From NCBI RefSeq assembly GCF_016595215.1, contig NZ_JAENHK010000010.1:186001-250000 (forward strand): DNA of 64,000 nucleotides. Direction: 5' to 3'. Under the pieces are notes generated by a model. The model was not told the origin of the DNA, ran no database searches, and was given only the letters and a program-made list of their open reading frames with translations. The position numbers were made by a program, and so were the translations under genes. Of this stretch, positions 1-8,432 are shown in pieces. Every line of letters begins with the position of its first letter. The first letter of the stretch is position 1. This DNA is from Chryseobacterium paridis (GTDB taxonomy: Bacteria > Bacteroidota > Bacteroidia > Flavobacteriales > Weeksellaceae).

Positions 1-351
1 CTGGATGATAATGATCTTGTAATCAACTGGAAGAAAAAAGCCATTATAGAGCATCCTGTGACCAAAGAATTAATATGGTTTAATCATGGGGTATTTTTTA
101 ATAAATACAGCTATGATGAGGTTCTGCTTTCAGCCATTGAATCAGATGACGAGCTTCCTAATAATACCTACTTTGGTGACGGACAGGAAATCACTAAAGA
201 AGAATATTCGGAACTTTATGAAGCTTACCAAAAAGCAACGATAGATTTTCCGTGGGAAAAAGGAGATGTCTTATTCCTTGACAACTATTTGTCTTCTCAT
301 GGAAGAAATGCGTATGAAGGCGAGCGTAAAATAATTGTTTCTATTTGCTAA
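1..351 (+). CDS. TauD/SyrP-like Fe(II)/2-oxoglutarate dioxygenase, C-terminal part
   Basis: The reading frame is open from the first base, so this is the last 116 residues of a longer protein whose start lies outside the window. The visible part has the W-F-N-H-G strand-pair motif near residue 24-30 and a C-terminal block G-D-V-L-F-L-D-N followed by S-S-H-G-R and G-E-R. In TauD/SyrP-type dioxygenases this block supplies the distal metal-binding His and the Arg that holds 2-oxoglutarate; the proximal H-x-D/E pair would be upstream and cannot be checked. SyrP-like enzymes beta-hydroxylate carrier-bound amino acids, classically Asp. The gene ends 22 bp before an NRPS whose first A domain reads as Asn/Asp, so beta-hydroxylation of that residue is the natural inference. 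Family assignment is fairly secure; the substrate is inferred. Confidence 0.8.
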   Translation: MDDNDLVINWKKKAIIEHPVTKELIWFNHGVFFNKYSYDEVLLSAIESDDELPNNTYFGDGQEITKEEYSELYEAYQKATIDFPWEKGDVLFLDNYLSSHGRNAYEGERKIIVSIC

Positions 352-373
352 TTCCCAAAAAAATACTAAATAA

Positions 374-3300
374 ATGGAGAAAATCGAAGGATATAAATTA
401 TCTGAGAATCAGATTAATTATGTGTCAAATCAGGCTTATAATGCCGACTGTCTTTATAATCAGGTTATTATTAAAATAAATGATGAATGCTCTGACGAAA
501 AAATTACCGCTCATATTAATGAAGCCATAAAAGGACATGAAGTATTGTTTTATACATTGTTTTCCAATAATGATGTAAAGAATGCGATCCAATATAAAGA
601 TACCAAAGAGCATGAAATCAAACATTGGTATTTTGATACGGAAATTGATCAGGACCACTTTATAAAAGTGGTTGATAATGATTTTGATTCTTATTATCAT
701 TATCATGAAAATAAGGCACTTAAAATCGGAGTAGGTACTTCCGGAGAAGCAAGGTATATAGCGATTAGAATATATTCATTATTTGGAGACCTTTATAGTT
801 GTATCTATTTGGCTAATGAAATTATACAAAGGATAAAAGGAAGTTATGAACATCCTGAAAAAATAGAATTCTATAATTATTGCTCCTGGCAAAACGAGCT
901 TTTATCAGAACCTGAAGAAGAAGCAAAATTATTCTGGGAGACCTATAATGCAGATCCTGAAAACAAGATTATTCCTTTTGGAAAAAAATTCGAAACTTTT
1001 AAGCCTGTAAAGGAAAATATCATTTCTGTTGATAAGGAAAATTATAAGAAATTAACCAAAGATTTAGCGGAAAACGCTCTTACTACTGAGTCCTATCTTT
1101 TGTTGTGTTTAAGTAATTATTTTTCACAATTTTCAACAGATGATAAAGATCTGACCATCGGTTATGTAACTCAGGACAGGCCATACGAAGAACTTGCGCA
1201 TACCATAGGGTATGTCAACTCTAAGGTAGCGTTAAATCTCAAAGCACATTCGGGAAATCTTGTTTTATCAGAAGCTGTTGCAGAAATCAAAAAAGAGGTA
1301 GAAGCGGTAAAAAGCTGGGCTGATTACTTTACTTTAAACCGTAAAAAGCAAAATACAGTTTATTTCAAATATTGCTTTGAATACGTTAATACAGGAAAAA
1401 TCCTTGACGAATCACAAGCTGGTATCATTAATGCCTATTCCGTACAGGATATTTTTGATTGCAAGTTGACGGTAATTGATTCCGGTGAAACTTTATCTGT
1501 AGATTTTTATTACAATAGTGATGTTTTCTCGCCTGTAGAAAAAGAAATTCTTGAAGAGCAGTTCAAAGGAATATATAATACATTATTGTACCTGCAAAAA
1601 CCGGAATTGACCCCAGCAGACAAGAAAATTATAGCACTTGCCAATTCTACGGCAGCTAATTTTGAAGACAAAAACAATATCGTCCATCTGTTTGAATCAC
1701 AGGTTAGAGCAACCCCAAACGCTGAGGCAATTGAGTATAATGGAAGATCATTAAGCTATCAGGAACTTAATGAAAAGTCAAATCAGCTGGCACACTATCT
1801 TAAGGCTCACTATAATATCCAGGCTAAGGATTTGGCTTGTATTCAAATTCCTCGCAGTGAACAGATGATTATTTCTATCATCGGGATTTTAAAATCCGGA
1901 GCCGCTTACGTGCCTGTAGATTGCGATTATCCTGCTGAAAGAATACAGTTTATTATTGAAGATAGTAATGCGAAAGTAGTTATAGACGATGCTTTTTTAT
2001 CAGAGTTTGATAAACAGAAGGAAGATTATTCAAAAGATAATCCTTCTGTGACAATTGGTTCCGACGATTCTGCTTATGTTATCTATACCTCAGGAACTAC
2101 AGGCAACCCAAAAGGAGTCGTTATCACGCATGCTAATATCCTTAATTATATACTATGGAGTAACGATTTTTATTTTACTGCAGGAGACAGAGGTAATTGG
2201 GGGTTATTTACATCAATTTCGTTCGATTTATCGGGGACCGCTGTTTTTTGTTGCCTTACAAGAGGAGGAAAGCTTTTCCTTGGCAATTCGCAGGAAGATA
2301 ATGTAGCGTCTTTACTTTCAATGCTTGGAAATGAAGAGGTGGATGTTCTTAAGCTTACTCCATCTCATATTTCTTTATTAAAAAATACTGAAGTGACATC
2401 TTCCGGTCTGTCTAAAATTATTTTAGGAGGGGAGAAACTTCATGCAGACCATATTCAGACTATTCGTTCGATCCGGGAAAACATTGACATTTATGACGAA
2501 TACGGTCCTACAGAAACTACTATAGGCTGTATAGCCCGTAAGATAGAGCAGGCGGGTGAAAATATCGGTCAGCCGATATCCAACACTCAGGTTTACATTC
2601 GTAATGAGAAAAATGATCTTGTTCCGGTTGGGGTTCCTGGTGAAATATGCATAGCCGGAGCAGGAGTAGCTAAGGAATACCTGAATAATTTAGAACTCAC
2701 CAATGAGAAGTTTATCGAGAATCCTTTCTCTTCCGGAACAAAAATGTACCGTACCGGAGATCTTGGACGTTGGCTTCCTGATGGAAATATAGAATATCTT
2801 GGCAGGATTGATGATCAGGTGAAAATAAGAGGGTACCGTGTAGAATTGGGTGAAATAGACAGTCATGTACTTTCTTATAGCTCTACGATTAAAACAGTAG
2901 TAACTGAAGTGAAGCATCATGAGGGAGACGCTCATCTTGTGGTATACTTTGTATCTGATGAGCAAATTGATAAAAAAGAACTCTCAGGTTATCTTGAGAA
3001 GAAGATGCCGAATTATATGCTTCCGGATTTTTATGTTCAGTTGGAGCATATTCCATTGACCAATAATGGAAAGGTGGATCGTAAAAAACTGAGGGATGTA
3101 TCTCCTTCAGATTTGATAAAACAGGAATATATAGCTCCGAGAAATGAAACTGAAAAGCAGTTAAAAGAGATCTGGGAGGAAATACTGGGAGTAGAAAATA
3201 TTGGAGTTACAGATAATTTCTTTGGATTGGGAGGACATAGCCTGATTCTTATAAGAATTATCAACAAGATTAAAACTACATTTAATAAAACCATCTCAAT

Positions 3301-6300
3301 AAAAGATTTCATGGAAAACCCAAGGATCGATCTGGTAGCCCAAAAAATCTCAGGAGATGTAAATGTTGAAAACTTTGAACCCATCCCGAATGTTGAAGAA
3401 GCTAAATATTACCCGATCACTGCTGCTCAGTACAGATTTTGGGTGATCCAGCAAAATTATGAAGCTTCTGCCACCTATAATGTGAGTGAAGCCTATAAAT
3501 TAAAGGGAGATCTGGAAGCATCTAAACTTGAAGAATCATTCAGGTTACTGGTTAATAGATATGAAATTTTAAGAACAATTTTCCTTAATATCAACGGAAC
3601 CGTTTTCCAGCAGATTTTACCTTTTGATAAGATTGAATTTAAAATTGAGAGCGTTGATCTATCTTCTTCTCCGAATAAGGATCAGGAGTTAACCGAACTT
3701 TTGAATACCAAAAAGATCAACTTTAGATTAGATGAGTTTCCTTTATTCAAAGTGTATCTGATTAAAGTGAATACTGATGAATACATTCTGTGGTTCAATA
3801 CCCATCATATCATCTGTGATGGATGGTCAAGTAATCTTTTTGCTTCGGAAATAATAAAAACGTACAATTATTTAGTACGAAATGAGTCTCCCAACGTACC
3901 GGATCTTAAAATACAGTATAAAGACTACGCAGATTGGGTAAATAAGAAAAATGTTGAAGAGAGCAGGGATTTCTGGATCAAAACGCTTTCCGATGATATA
4001 AAAAGAGTTGAGCTGCCTTTTTCAGGAAAAAGAAAGAAATATCAGACTTTCAATGGTGATAAGTTTGCATTTGTAATTGATGGGGAAAATGTAAAAAAAG
4101 TTAAACATTTTTTACAGGGAAATAACATCTCATTATTTACTTATTTAGTAGCCTGTACCAAAGTATTACTGAATAAATATACCCATCAAAATGATGTTAT
4201 CATTGGAACAACATTCTCCGGCAGGGACCATCCGGATTTAGAAAATCAGCTTGGACTTTTCCTAAATACTCTTCCTTTAAGGTCAAATGTTGATAATAAT
4301 GACTCATTCAATACGCTCCTGACAAAGGAGAAAAAGAATATTATCGATGCATTTTCTAATGGGAATTATCCTTTTGATCAAATCCTTAATGACATAAACT
4401 ATCAAAAAGACATCAGCAAATCAGCTCTTTATGATGTGTCTGTCGTGTTGAACAATCACAATAACATGGCTTTATTTGAAGGACCGAAAGAAATGGATGA
4501 TCTGCTGATCGAAAGCTATCCGTATGCCTATGATATTTCTAAGAACGATATTGAATTTAACTTCTCCGAAGGTGATCATGAATTATTAGGAATTGCTACC
4601 TATAATACTGATTTATATGACAGAGAGTCTGTTGTGAAGTTTGTTGATCATTTAAAGAACATGATAGAAAGTCTCGTTGATTCCCCGGATCAGCCTCTTT
4701 CAGAATTGAACTATTTAAGCTTTGCTGATCAGGAAGTATTATTAAAAGAATTTAATGACACTTCTGTTCCATACCCTGACAATCAGAGTATTCTTAGTTT
4801 GTTTGAAGAACAAGTAGGTCTTACTCCTGACCATATTGCTGTTGTTTTTGAGGATCTTGGCCTAAGCTATACAGAAGTGAATGAAAAAGCATCCAGCCTT
4901 GCCCTTCAGCTGCAAAGTGCTTATGGGATCAAGAAAGGCGATCAGGTAGGAGTGATGCTTAATCGTGGAGAGAATCAGATCGTTTCTATTCTTGGGATAT
5001 TGAAATTAGGAGCAGTGTATGTCCCTGTGGATGCCAATCTTCCAGAATCCAGAAAAGAAGTGATGACTTCCGGTTTATCTTTATTGATCACCGAATCTTA
5101 CTATTTCTTTGACCTTGATTTCTACTCGGGTGAATCTTTTTCCATTGATCTGGAATTCACAGAGGAAGATGCTTCAGGCTTTACATCAGAAGTTTTGGAA
5201 AAAGATGATATTGCCTATATCATTTACACATCCGGTTCTACGGGAGAACCAAAAGGAGTTTTGAATACCCATGGCGGTATCTTAAATACGATGTTATTCC
5301 AGAAGGAATTCTTTGAAGTTTCCTCTTATGAAAATGTTGCTCAGTTTGCTTCTTTTTCATTTGATGCTTCCATTTCGGAGATTTTTATGACGTTGCTAAG
5401 TGGTAAGAGTCTTCATATTCTTAGTGATTCAGTGAGAAAAGATGCTTATGCCTTTGAAGAGTATGTAAACAATCATTCTATTGATCTGGTAACGCTGCCA
5501 CCGGCATTTTTCAGTTTACTGAATGTTGAAAAGCTTCAAAATTTAAAAGGCTTAATTACCGCAGGAGAATCAGCCGTTATCGGTAAGACGAAAGAATATT
5601 TAAAATACGGTACTTTTTACAATGCCTATGGTCCTACAGAGACAAGTATCTGTGCTACCGTACATAAACTTGAAAAGGGAAGTGACTTAACTTCTTCTAC
5701 CATACCTATCGGTCAGCCTATCGCCAATACTCAGATTTATATTTTAGATGAGTATAAACATTTGGTTCCTGCAGGAGTAAGCGGCGAGATGTATATCTCG
5801 GGAGCTGGATTGGCTCAGGGTTATTTAAATAATCCAGAGCTTACCGCAGAGAAGTTTGTAGATAATCCATTTGTGGAAGGAACTAAAATGTACCGCACGG
5901 GAGATTTAGGCAAATGGCTGGCAGACGGTACTATAGAGTATTTAGGAAGGATTGACCATCAGGTAAAGATCCGTGGTCACAGGATAGAGCTTGGTGAGAT
6001 CGACAGCCAGGTACTTTCTTTCAGTGAATCAATTAAATCTGTTGTGACGGAAGTAAAAGAGCATGAAGAAGATAAGAGTTTGGTGGTGTATTATGTATGT
6101 GATACCCCGATAGATAAACAGGATTTGGCGAGACACCTTGAGAGCAAGCTTCCACAATATATGCTTCCTGGTTTTTATGTAGAGCTAGACCAGATTCCTT
6201 TAACAAGCAATGGAAAGGTTGACAGAAAGAGTTTACCAGAAGTAAGCAATTCCGATTTAATCAAGAACGAATACGTCGCGCCAACCAATGAATCAGAACA

Positions 6301-6541
6301 ACAGTTGAAAGAAATCTGGCAGGAAATATTAAGAATTGAAAGCATAGGAGTTACCGATAATTTCTTTGAGCTGGGCGGAAACAGTATGAATGCCATCAGG
6401 ATCATTGGAGAAATACAAAAGAAAATGAAAAAGGTGGTGAAAATTAATGTATTCCTTGAGAAACCCACCATTAAGGAGCTGGCTGAAGTGATGAACGAAA
6501 TCGAAAACAAAGAAGAAAACACATTTAGAACTATTATTTAA
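374..6541 (+). CDS. two-module NRPS, degenerate C-A-T-C-A-T
   Basis: 2,055 residues. Order: condensation-like domain (about 1-420), A1 (about 436-905), T1 (Ser956), C2 (about 1012-1450, H1144-H1145 in an intact HHxxxDG), A2 (about 1475-1955), T2 (Ser2004). The first C domain has lost HHxxxDG: the site reads I133-Y-S-L-F-G-D139, so it should not catalyse condensation. A1 pocket residues read from D618 are D-L-T-K-I-G-E-I-G-K, close to the known Asn code DLTKLGEVGK and slightly further from Asp. A2 pocket residues from D1664 are D-A-S-T-I-A-A-I-C-K, the Phe code DAWTIAAICK with Trp to Ser, which I read as an aromatic substrate such as Tyr or Phe. No epimerase or thioesterase, so the chain passes on. 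It sits between two candidate beta-hydroxylase genes. A2 is almost identical at DNA level to A3 of the next NRPS. Confidence 0.95.
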   Translation: MEKIEGYKLSENQINYVSNQAYNADCLYNQVIIKINDECSDEKITAHINEAIKGHEVLFYTLFSNNDVKNAIQYKDTKEHEIKHWYFDTEIDQDHFIKVVDNDFDSYYHYHENKALKIGVGTSGEARYIAIRIYSLFGDLYSCIYLANEIIQRIKGSYEHPEKIEFYNYCSWQNELLSEPEEEAKLFWETYNADPENKIIPFGKKFETFKPVKENIISVDKENYKKLTKDLAENALTTESYLLLCLSNYFSQFSTDDKDLTIGYVTQDRPYEELAHTIGYVNSKVALNLKAHSGNLVLSEAVAEIKKEVEAVKSWADYFTLNRKKQNTVYFKYCFEYVNTGKILDESQAGIINAYSVQDIFDCKLTVIDSGETLSVDFYYNSDVFSPVEKEILEEQFKGIYNTLLYLQKPELTPADKKIIALANSTAANFEDKNNIVHLFESQVRATPNAEAIEYNGRSLSYQELNEKSNQLAHYLKAHYNIQAKDLACIQIPRSEQMIISIIGILKSGAAYVPVDCDYPAERIQFIIEDSNAKVVIDDAFLSEFDKQKEDYSKDNPSVTIGSDDSAYVIYTSGTTGNPKGVVITHANILNYILWSNDFYFTAGDRGNWGLFTSISFDLSGTAVFCCLTRGGKLFLGNSQEDNVASLLSMLGNEEVDVLKLTPSHISLLKNTEVTSSGLSKIILGGEKLHADHIQTIRSIRENIDIYDEYGPTETTIGCIARKIEQAGENIGQPISNTQVYIRNEKNDLVPVGVPGEICIAGAGVAKEYLNNLELTNEKFIENPFSSGTKMYRTGDLGRWLPDGNIEYLGRIDDQVKIRGYRVELGEIDSHVLSYSSTIKTVVTEVKHHEGDAHLVVYFVSDEQIDKKELSGYLEKKMPNYMLPDFYVQLEHIPLTNNGKVDRKKLRDVSPSDLIKQEYIAPRNETEKQLKEIWEEILGVENIGVTDNFFGLGGHSLILIRIINKIKTTFNKTISIKDFMENPRIDLVAQKISGDVNVENFEPIPNVEEAKYYPITAAQYRFWVIQQNYEASATYNVSEAYKLKGDLEASKLEESFRLLVNRYEILRTIFLNINGTVFQQILPFDKIEFKIESVDLSSSPNKDQELTELLNTKKINFRLDEFPLFKVYLIKVNTDEYILWFNTHHIICDGWSSNLFASEIIKTYNYLVRNESPNVPDLKIQYKDYADWVNKKNVEESRDFWIKTLSDDIKRVELPFSGKRKKYQTFNGDKFAFVIDGENVKKVKHFLQGNNISLFTYLVACTKVLLNKYTHQNDVIIGTTFSGRDHPDLENQLGLFLNTLPLRSNVDNNDSFNTLLTKEKKNIIDAFSNGNYPFDQILNDINYQKDISKSALYDVSVVLNNHNNMALFEGPKEMDDLLIESYPYAYDISKNDIEFNFSEGDHELLGIATYNTDLYDRESVVKFVDHLKNMIESLVDSPDQPLSELNYLSFADQEVLLKEFNDTSVPYPDNQSILSLFEEQVGLTPDHIAVVFEDLGLSYTEVNEKASSLALQLQSAYGIKKGDQVGVMLNRGENQIVSILGILKLGAVYVPVDANLPESRKEVMTSGLSLLITESYYFFDLDFYSGESFSIDLEFTEEDASGFTSEVLEKDDIAYIIYTSGSTGEPKGVLNTHGGILNTMLFQKEFFEVSSYENVAQFASFSFDASISEIFMTLLSGKSLHILSDSVRKDAYAFEEYVNNHSIDLVTLPPAFFSLLNVEKLQNLKGLITAGESAVIGKTKEYLKYGTFYNAYGPTETSICATVHKLEKGSDLTSSTIPIGQPIANTQIYILDEYKHLVPAGVSGEMYISGAGLAQGYLNNPELTAEKFVDNPFVEGTKMYRTGDLGKWLADGTIEYLGRIDHQVKIRGHRIELGEIDSQVLSFSESIKSVVTEVKEHEEDKSLVVYYVCDTPIDKQDLARHLESKLPQYMLPGFYVELDQIPLTSNGKVDRKSLPEVSNSDLIKNEYVAPTNESEQQLKEIWQEILRIESIGVTDNFFELGGNSMNAIRIIGEIQKKMKKVVKINVFLEKPTIKELAEVMNEIENKEENTFRTII
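4925..6276 (+). repeat. near-identical A-domain DNA tract, copy 1
   Basis: The A2-coding DNA of the first NRPS matches 10134-11485 in the next NRPS with a constant offset of 5,209 bp and no visible indel. Differences are mostly silent, except for a divergent patch at about 6013-6045. Identity drops abruptly at both ends. This looks like recent duplication or gene conversion of one adenylation domain. Confidence 0.85.
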
Positions 6542-6571
6542 CCTAGTAAACACTATAAAAATTATTAAAAA

Positions 6572-8182
6572 ATGGAAAATTTGCAAAATGATATGTATTA
6601 TTTAAAACTTAATGTCGTAATCGAGCCATTGGTAGATCTATGGTATGCTTGGTCACATCTTATATCTCCGGTTACTGCGGCAATGAATATAAAGCACAGA
6701 CACCTGAGAATTATGTCCTCTTATATTAAAAATGCAAAGACACATAGTTTAGCGGTTAAAAATCCTAAAATGCTGGGAGGTCCGTTCATCGATTATCAGA
6801 CGGAAAGAGTAAATGAAGTTTCAAGATTACACGACGAGACCATCGAAAAAAGAGCACATTTATTAGAATTGGACAATGCCTTAAGAGAATTAAATGAGAT
6901 TTTGCAATCAGAAGTTCAGGGCTTCTCTCTGAATAGCATGTATGAAAAGATTCCTGAAATTCTAAAAGGATATGTTGAGCTTTATTACGATTTAAATAAT
7001 AATGTCAACTACAGATTAATAGAACCATTATTATATGCGAGTAAGTATTATGATGAGTCGGCTCAGTCTATAAGCTTACAATTAATTGATTCCGATGATT
7101 CAAGGTCATTTGTGTTAAGTACTCCAAGATTACCGGATGAGAATGTTATCCATCTTGATATCCCTTTCAAATCTGAAGTAATAGATGAGCTGTTTACAAT
7201 GAAAAAAATTCCGGGGGATTATAATAGAATCAAAGAATTATTAAATATTCCTGCTGAAAAGGAAGAGCTTTTCAAAACCTTCTTTACTAAAGAAAAACCG
7301 GCAGAATTCCGAAAATATGATGGGCCGGGAGTGAGAACCAGATATTTCGGACATGCCTGCGTTTTGGTTGAAACCAAAAAAGTATCAATCGTGGTAGATC
7401 CCGTTATAAGCTATGACGGATATGAAACAGATGTGAACAGATATACCATTAATGATCTTCCTGAAGAAATTGATTATGTTTTAATTACCCACAACCATCA
7501 GGATCATATTCTTTTGGAAACGTTATTACAATTACGCCACAGAATAAAAACGATAATTGTTCCAAGCAGCAGTAAAGGAAACTTACAGGATCCGGACCTT
7601 AAGTTGATGTTTAAGAAAATAGGCTTTAAACAGGTTATTGAATTGAATGAACTGGAAAGCATCGAAATGGAGAATTGTGTGATCACAGGACTTCCGTTCT
7701 TAGGAGAACATGCCGATCTTGATGTTAGAAGTAAACTGTGTTATCATTTCTCCCTACACAATGGCATCAGACTTTTATTTGCCGCAGATTCTTGTAACAT
7801 CGAGCCAAAGATCTATGAAAAAGTAAAAGGAATCGTTGGAGAAGTGGATGTGTTATTCCTGGGAATGGAATGTGAAGGAGCTCCTTTATCATGGCTGTAC
7901 GGACCATTAATGTATAAGAAATTAGAAAGGGACAAAGACCTTTCCCGACGTCTGGCCGGATCTGACTACAATCAGGGAATAGCTTTTATCGATATTTTTA
8001 ATCCTAAAGATGTATTTGTATATGCAATGGGAATGGAACCTTGGCTGGTATTCATCAGTTCTATTAAATATACAGATGAATCCAAAGCTATTGTAGAATC
8101 CAATAAACTGCTGGAAGAATGTATATCCAGAGGCATCGAGGCAGAAAGATTATTCGGGGAAAAGACAATAGAATATGTATAA
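6572..8182 (+). CDS. CmlA-type diiron beta-hydroxylase (metallo-beta-lactamase fold)
   Basis: 536 residues, the usual length of CmlA, the chloramphenicol-pathway monooxygenase that beta-hydroxylates a carrier-bound aromatic amino acid. An N-terminal domain of about 320 residues that is unlike ordinary beta-lactamases overlaps into a C-terminal metallo-beta-lactamase fold starting near the F-G-H-A-C-V-L-V-E strand. The H-x-H-x-D-H motif is H307-N-H309-Q-D311-H312. Further ligands expected from CmlA are present at matching spacing: E379 in G-E-H, D406 in A-A-D-S and E433 in G-M-E-C-E. All candidate diiron ligands are therefore intact. It lies 30 bp after the NRPS whose second A domain reads as aromatic, so beta-hydroxylation of that aminoacyl-T2 (or of the aromatic residues of the next NRPS) is the likely job. 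Family call is strong; the carrier partner is inferred. Confidence 0.9.
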   Translation: MENLQNDMYYLKLNVVIEPLVDLWYAWSHLISPVTAAMNIKHRHLRIMSSYIKNAKTHSLAVKNPKMLGGPFIDYQTERVNEVSRLHDETIEKRAHLLELDNALRELNEILQSEVQGFSLNSMYEKIPEILKGYVELYYDLNNNVNYRLIEPLLYASKYYDESAQSISLQLIDSDDSRSFVLSTPRLPDENVIHLDIPFKSEVIDELFTMKKIPGDYNRIKELLNIPAEKEELFKTFFTKEKPAEFRKYDGPGVRTRYFGHACVLVETKKVSIVVDPVISYDGYETDVNRYTINDLPEEIDYVLITHNHQDHILLETLLQLRHRIKTIIVPSSSKGNLQDPDLKLMFKKIGFKQVIELNELESIEMENCVITGLPFLGEHADLDVRSKLCYHFSLHNGIRLLFAADSCNIEPKIYEKVKGIVGEVDVLFLGMECEGAPLSWLYGPLMYKKLERDKDLSRRLAGSDYNQGIAFIDIFNPKDVFVYAMGMEPWLVFISSIKYTDESKAIVESNKLLEECISRGIEAERLFGEKTIEYV

Positions 8183-8235
8183 CGGAATTACTGAATTGTA
8201 ATGTAAAGTTAGATTTTAAATCAATGATCAATTAT

Positions 8236-8274
8236 AAACTTTGCATTTGGTTTAAATAAAAATGCAAAGTTTTT
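8236..8274 (+). terminator. intrinsic terminator after the first NRPS block
   Basis: Arms AAACTTTGCATTT (8236-8248) and AAATGCAAAGTTT (8260-8272) form a perfect 13-bp stem with an 11-nt loop, followed by two more T. It sits 54 bp after the CmlA-like stop codon. It separates this block from the next NRPS gene, which must then have its own promoter in 8275-8432; I could not pick a convincing Bacteroidota -33/-7 pair there. Confidence 0.75.
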
Positions 8275-8432
8275 AAATGATCTGCTTGAATCCCAACGAT
8301 ATTTCTATGTAAACTCAATATTATATCCCTTAACAGATTGATATTGTTTTATATATTAAAAAGTAATCAAAGATTATAAGCTGCATTAACTAAGGATAAT
8401 TTTTAACAGAAATATCAATTATACCAAAATTT

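Noticed and set aside
58..351. Separate small gene starting at GTG 58
   Set aside because: The frame is open to base 1 and the protein resembles only the C-terminal part of a dioxygenase, so it is a truncated gene, not a small one.
8275..8432. Promoter for the second NRPS block
   Set aside because: A promoter is expected after the terminator, but no TTG / TAnnTTTG pair at proper spacing could be identified, so no site is reported.
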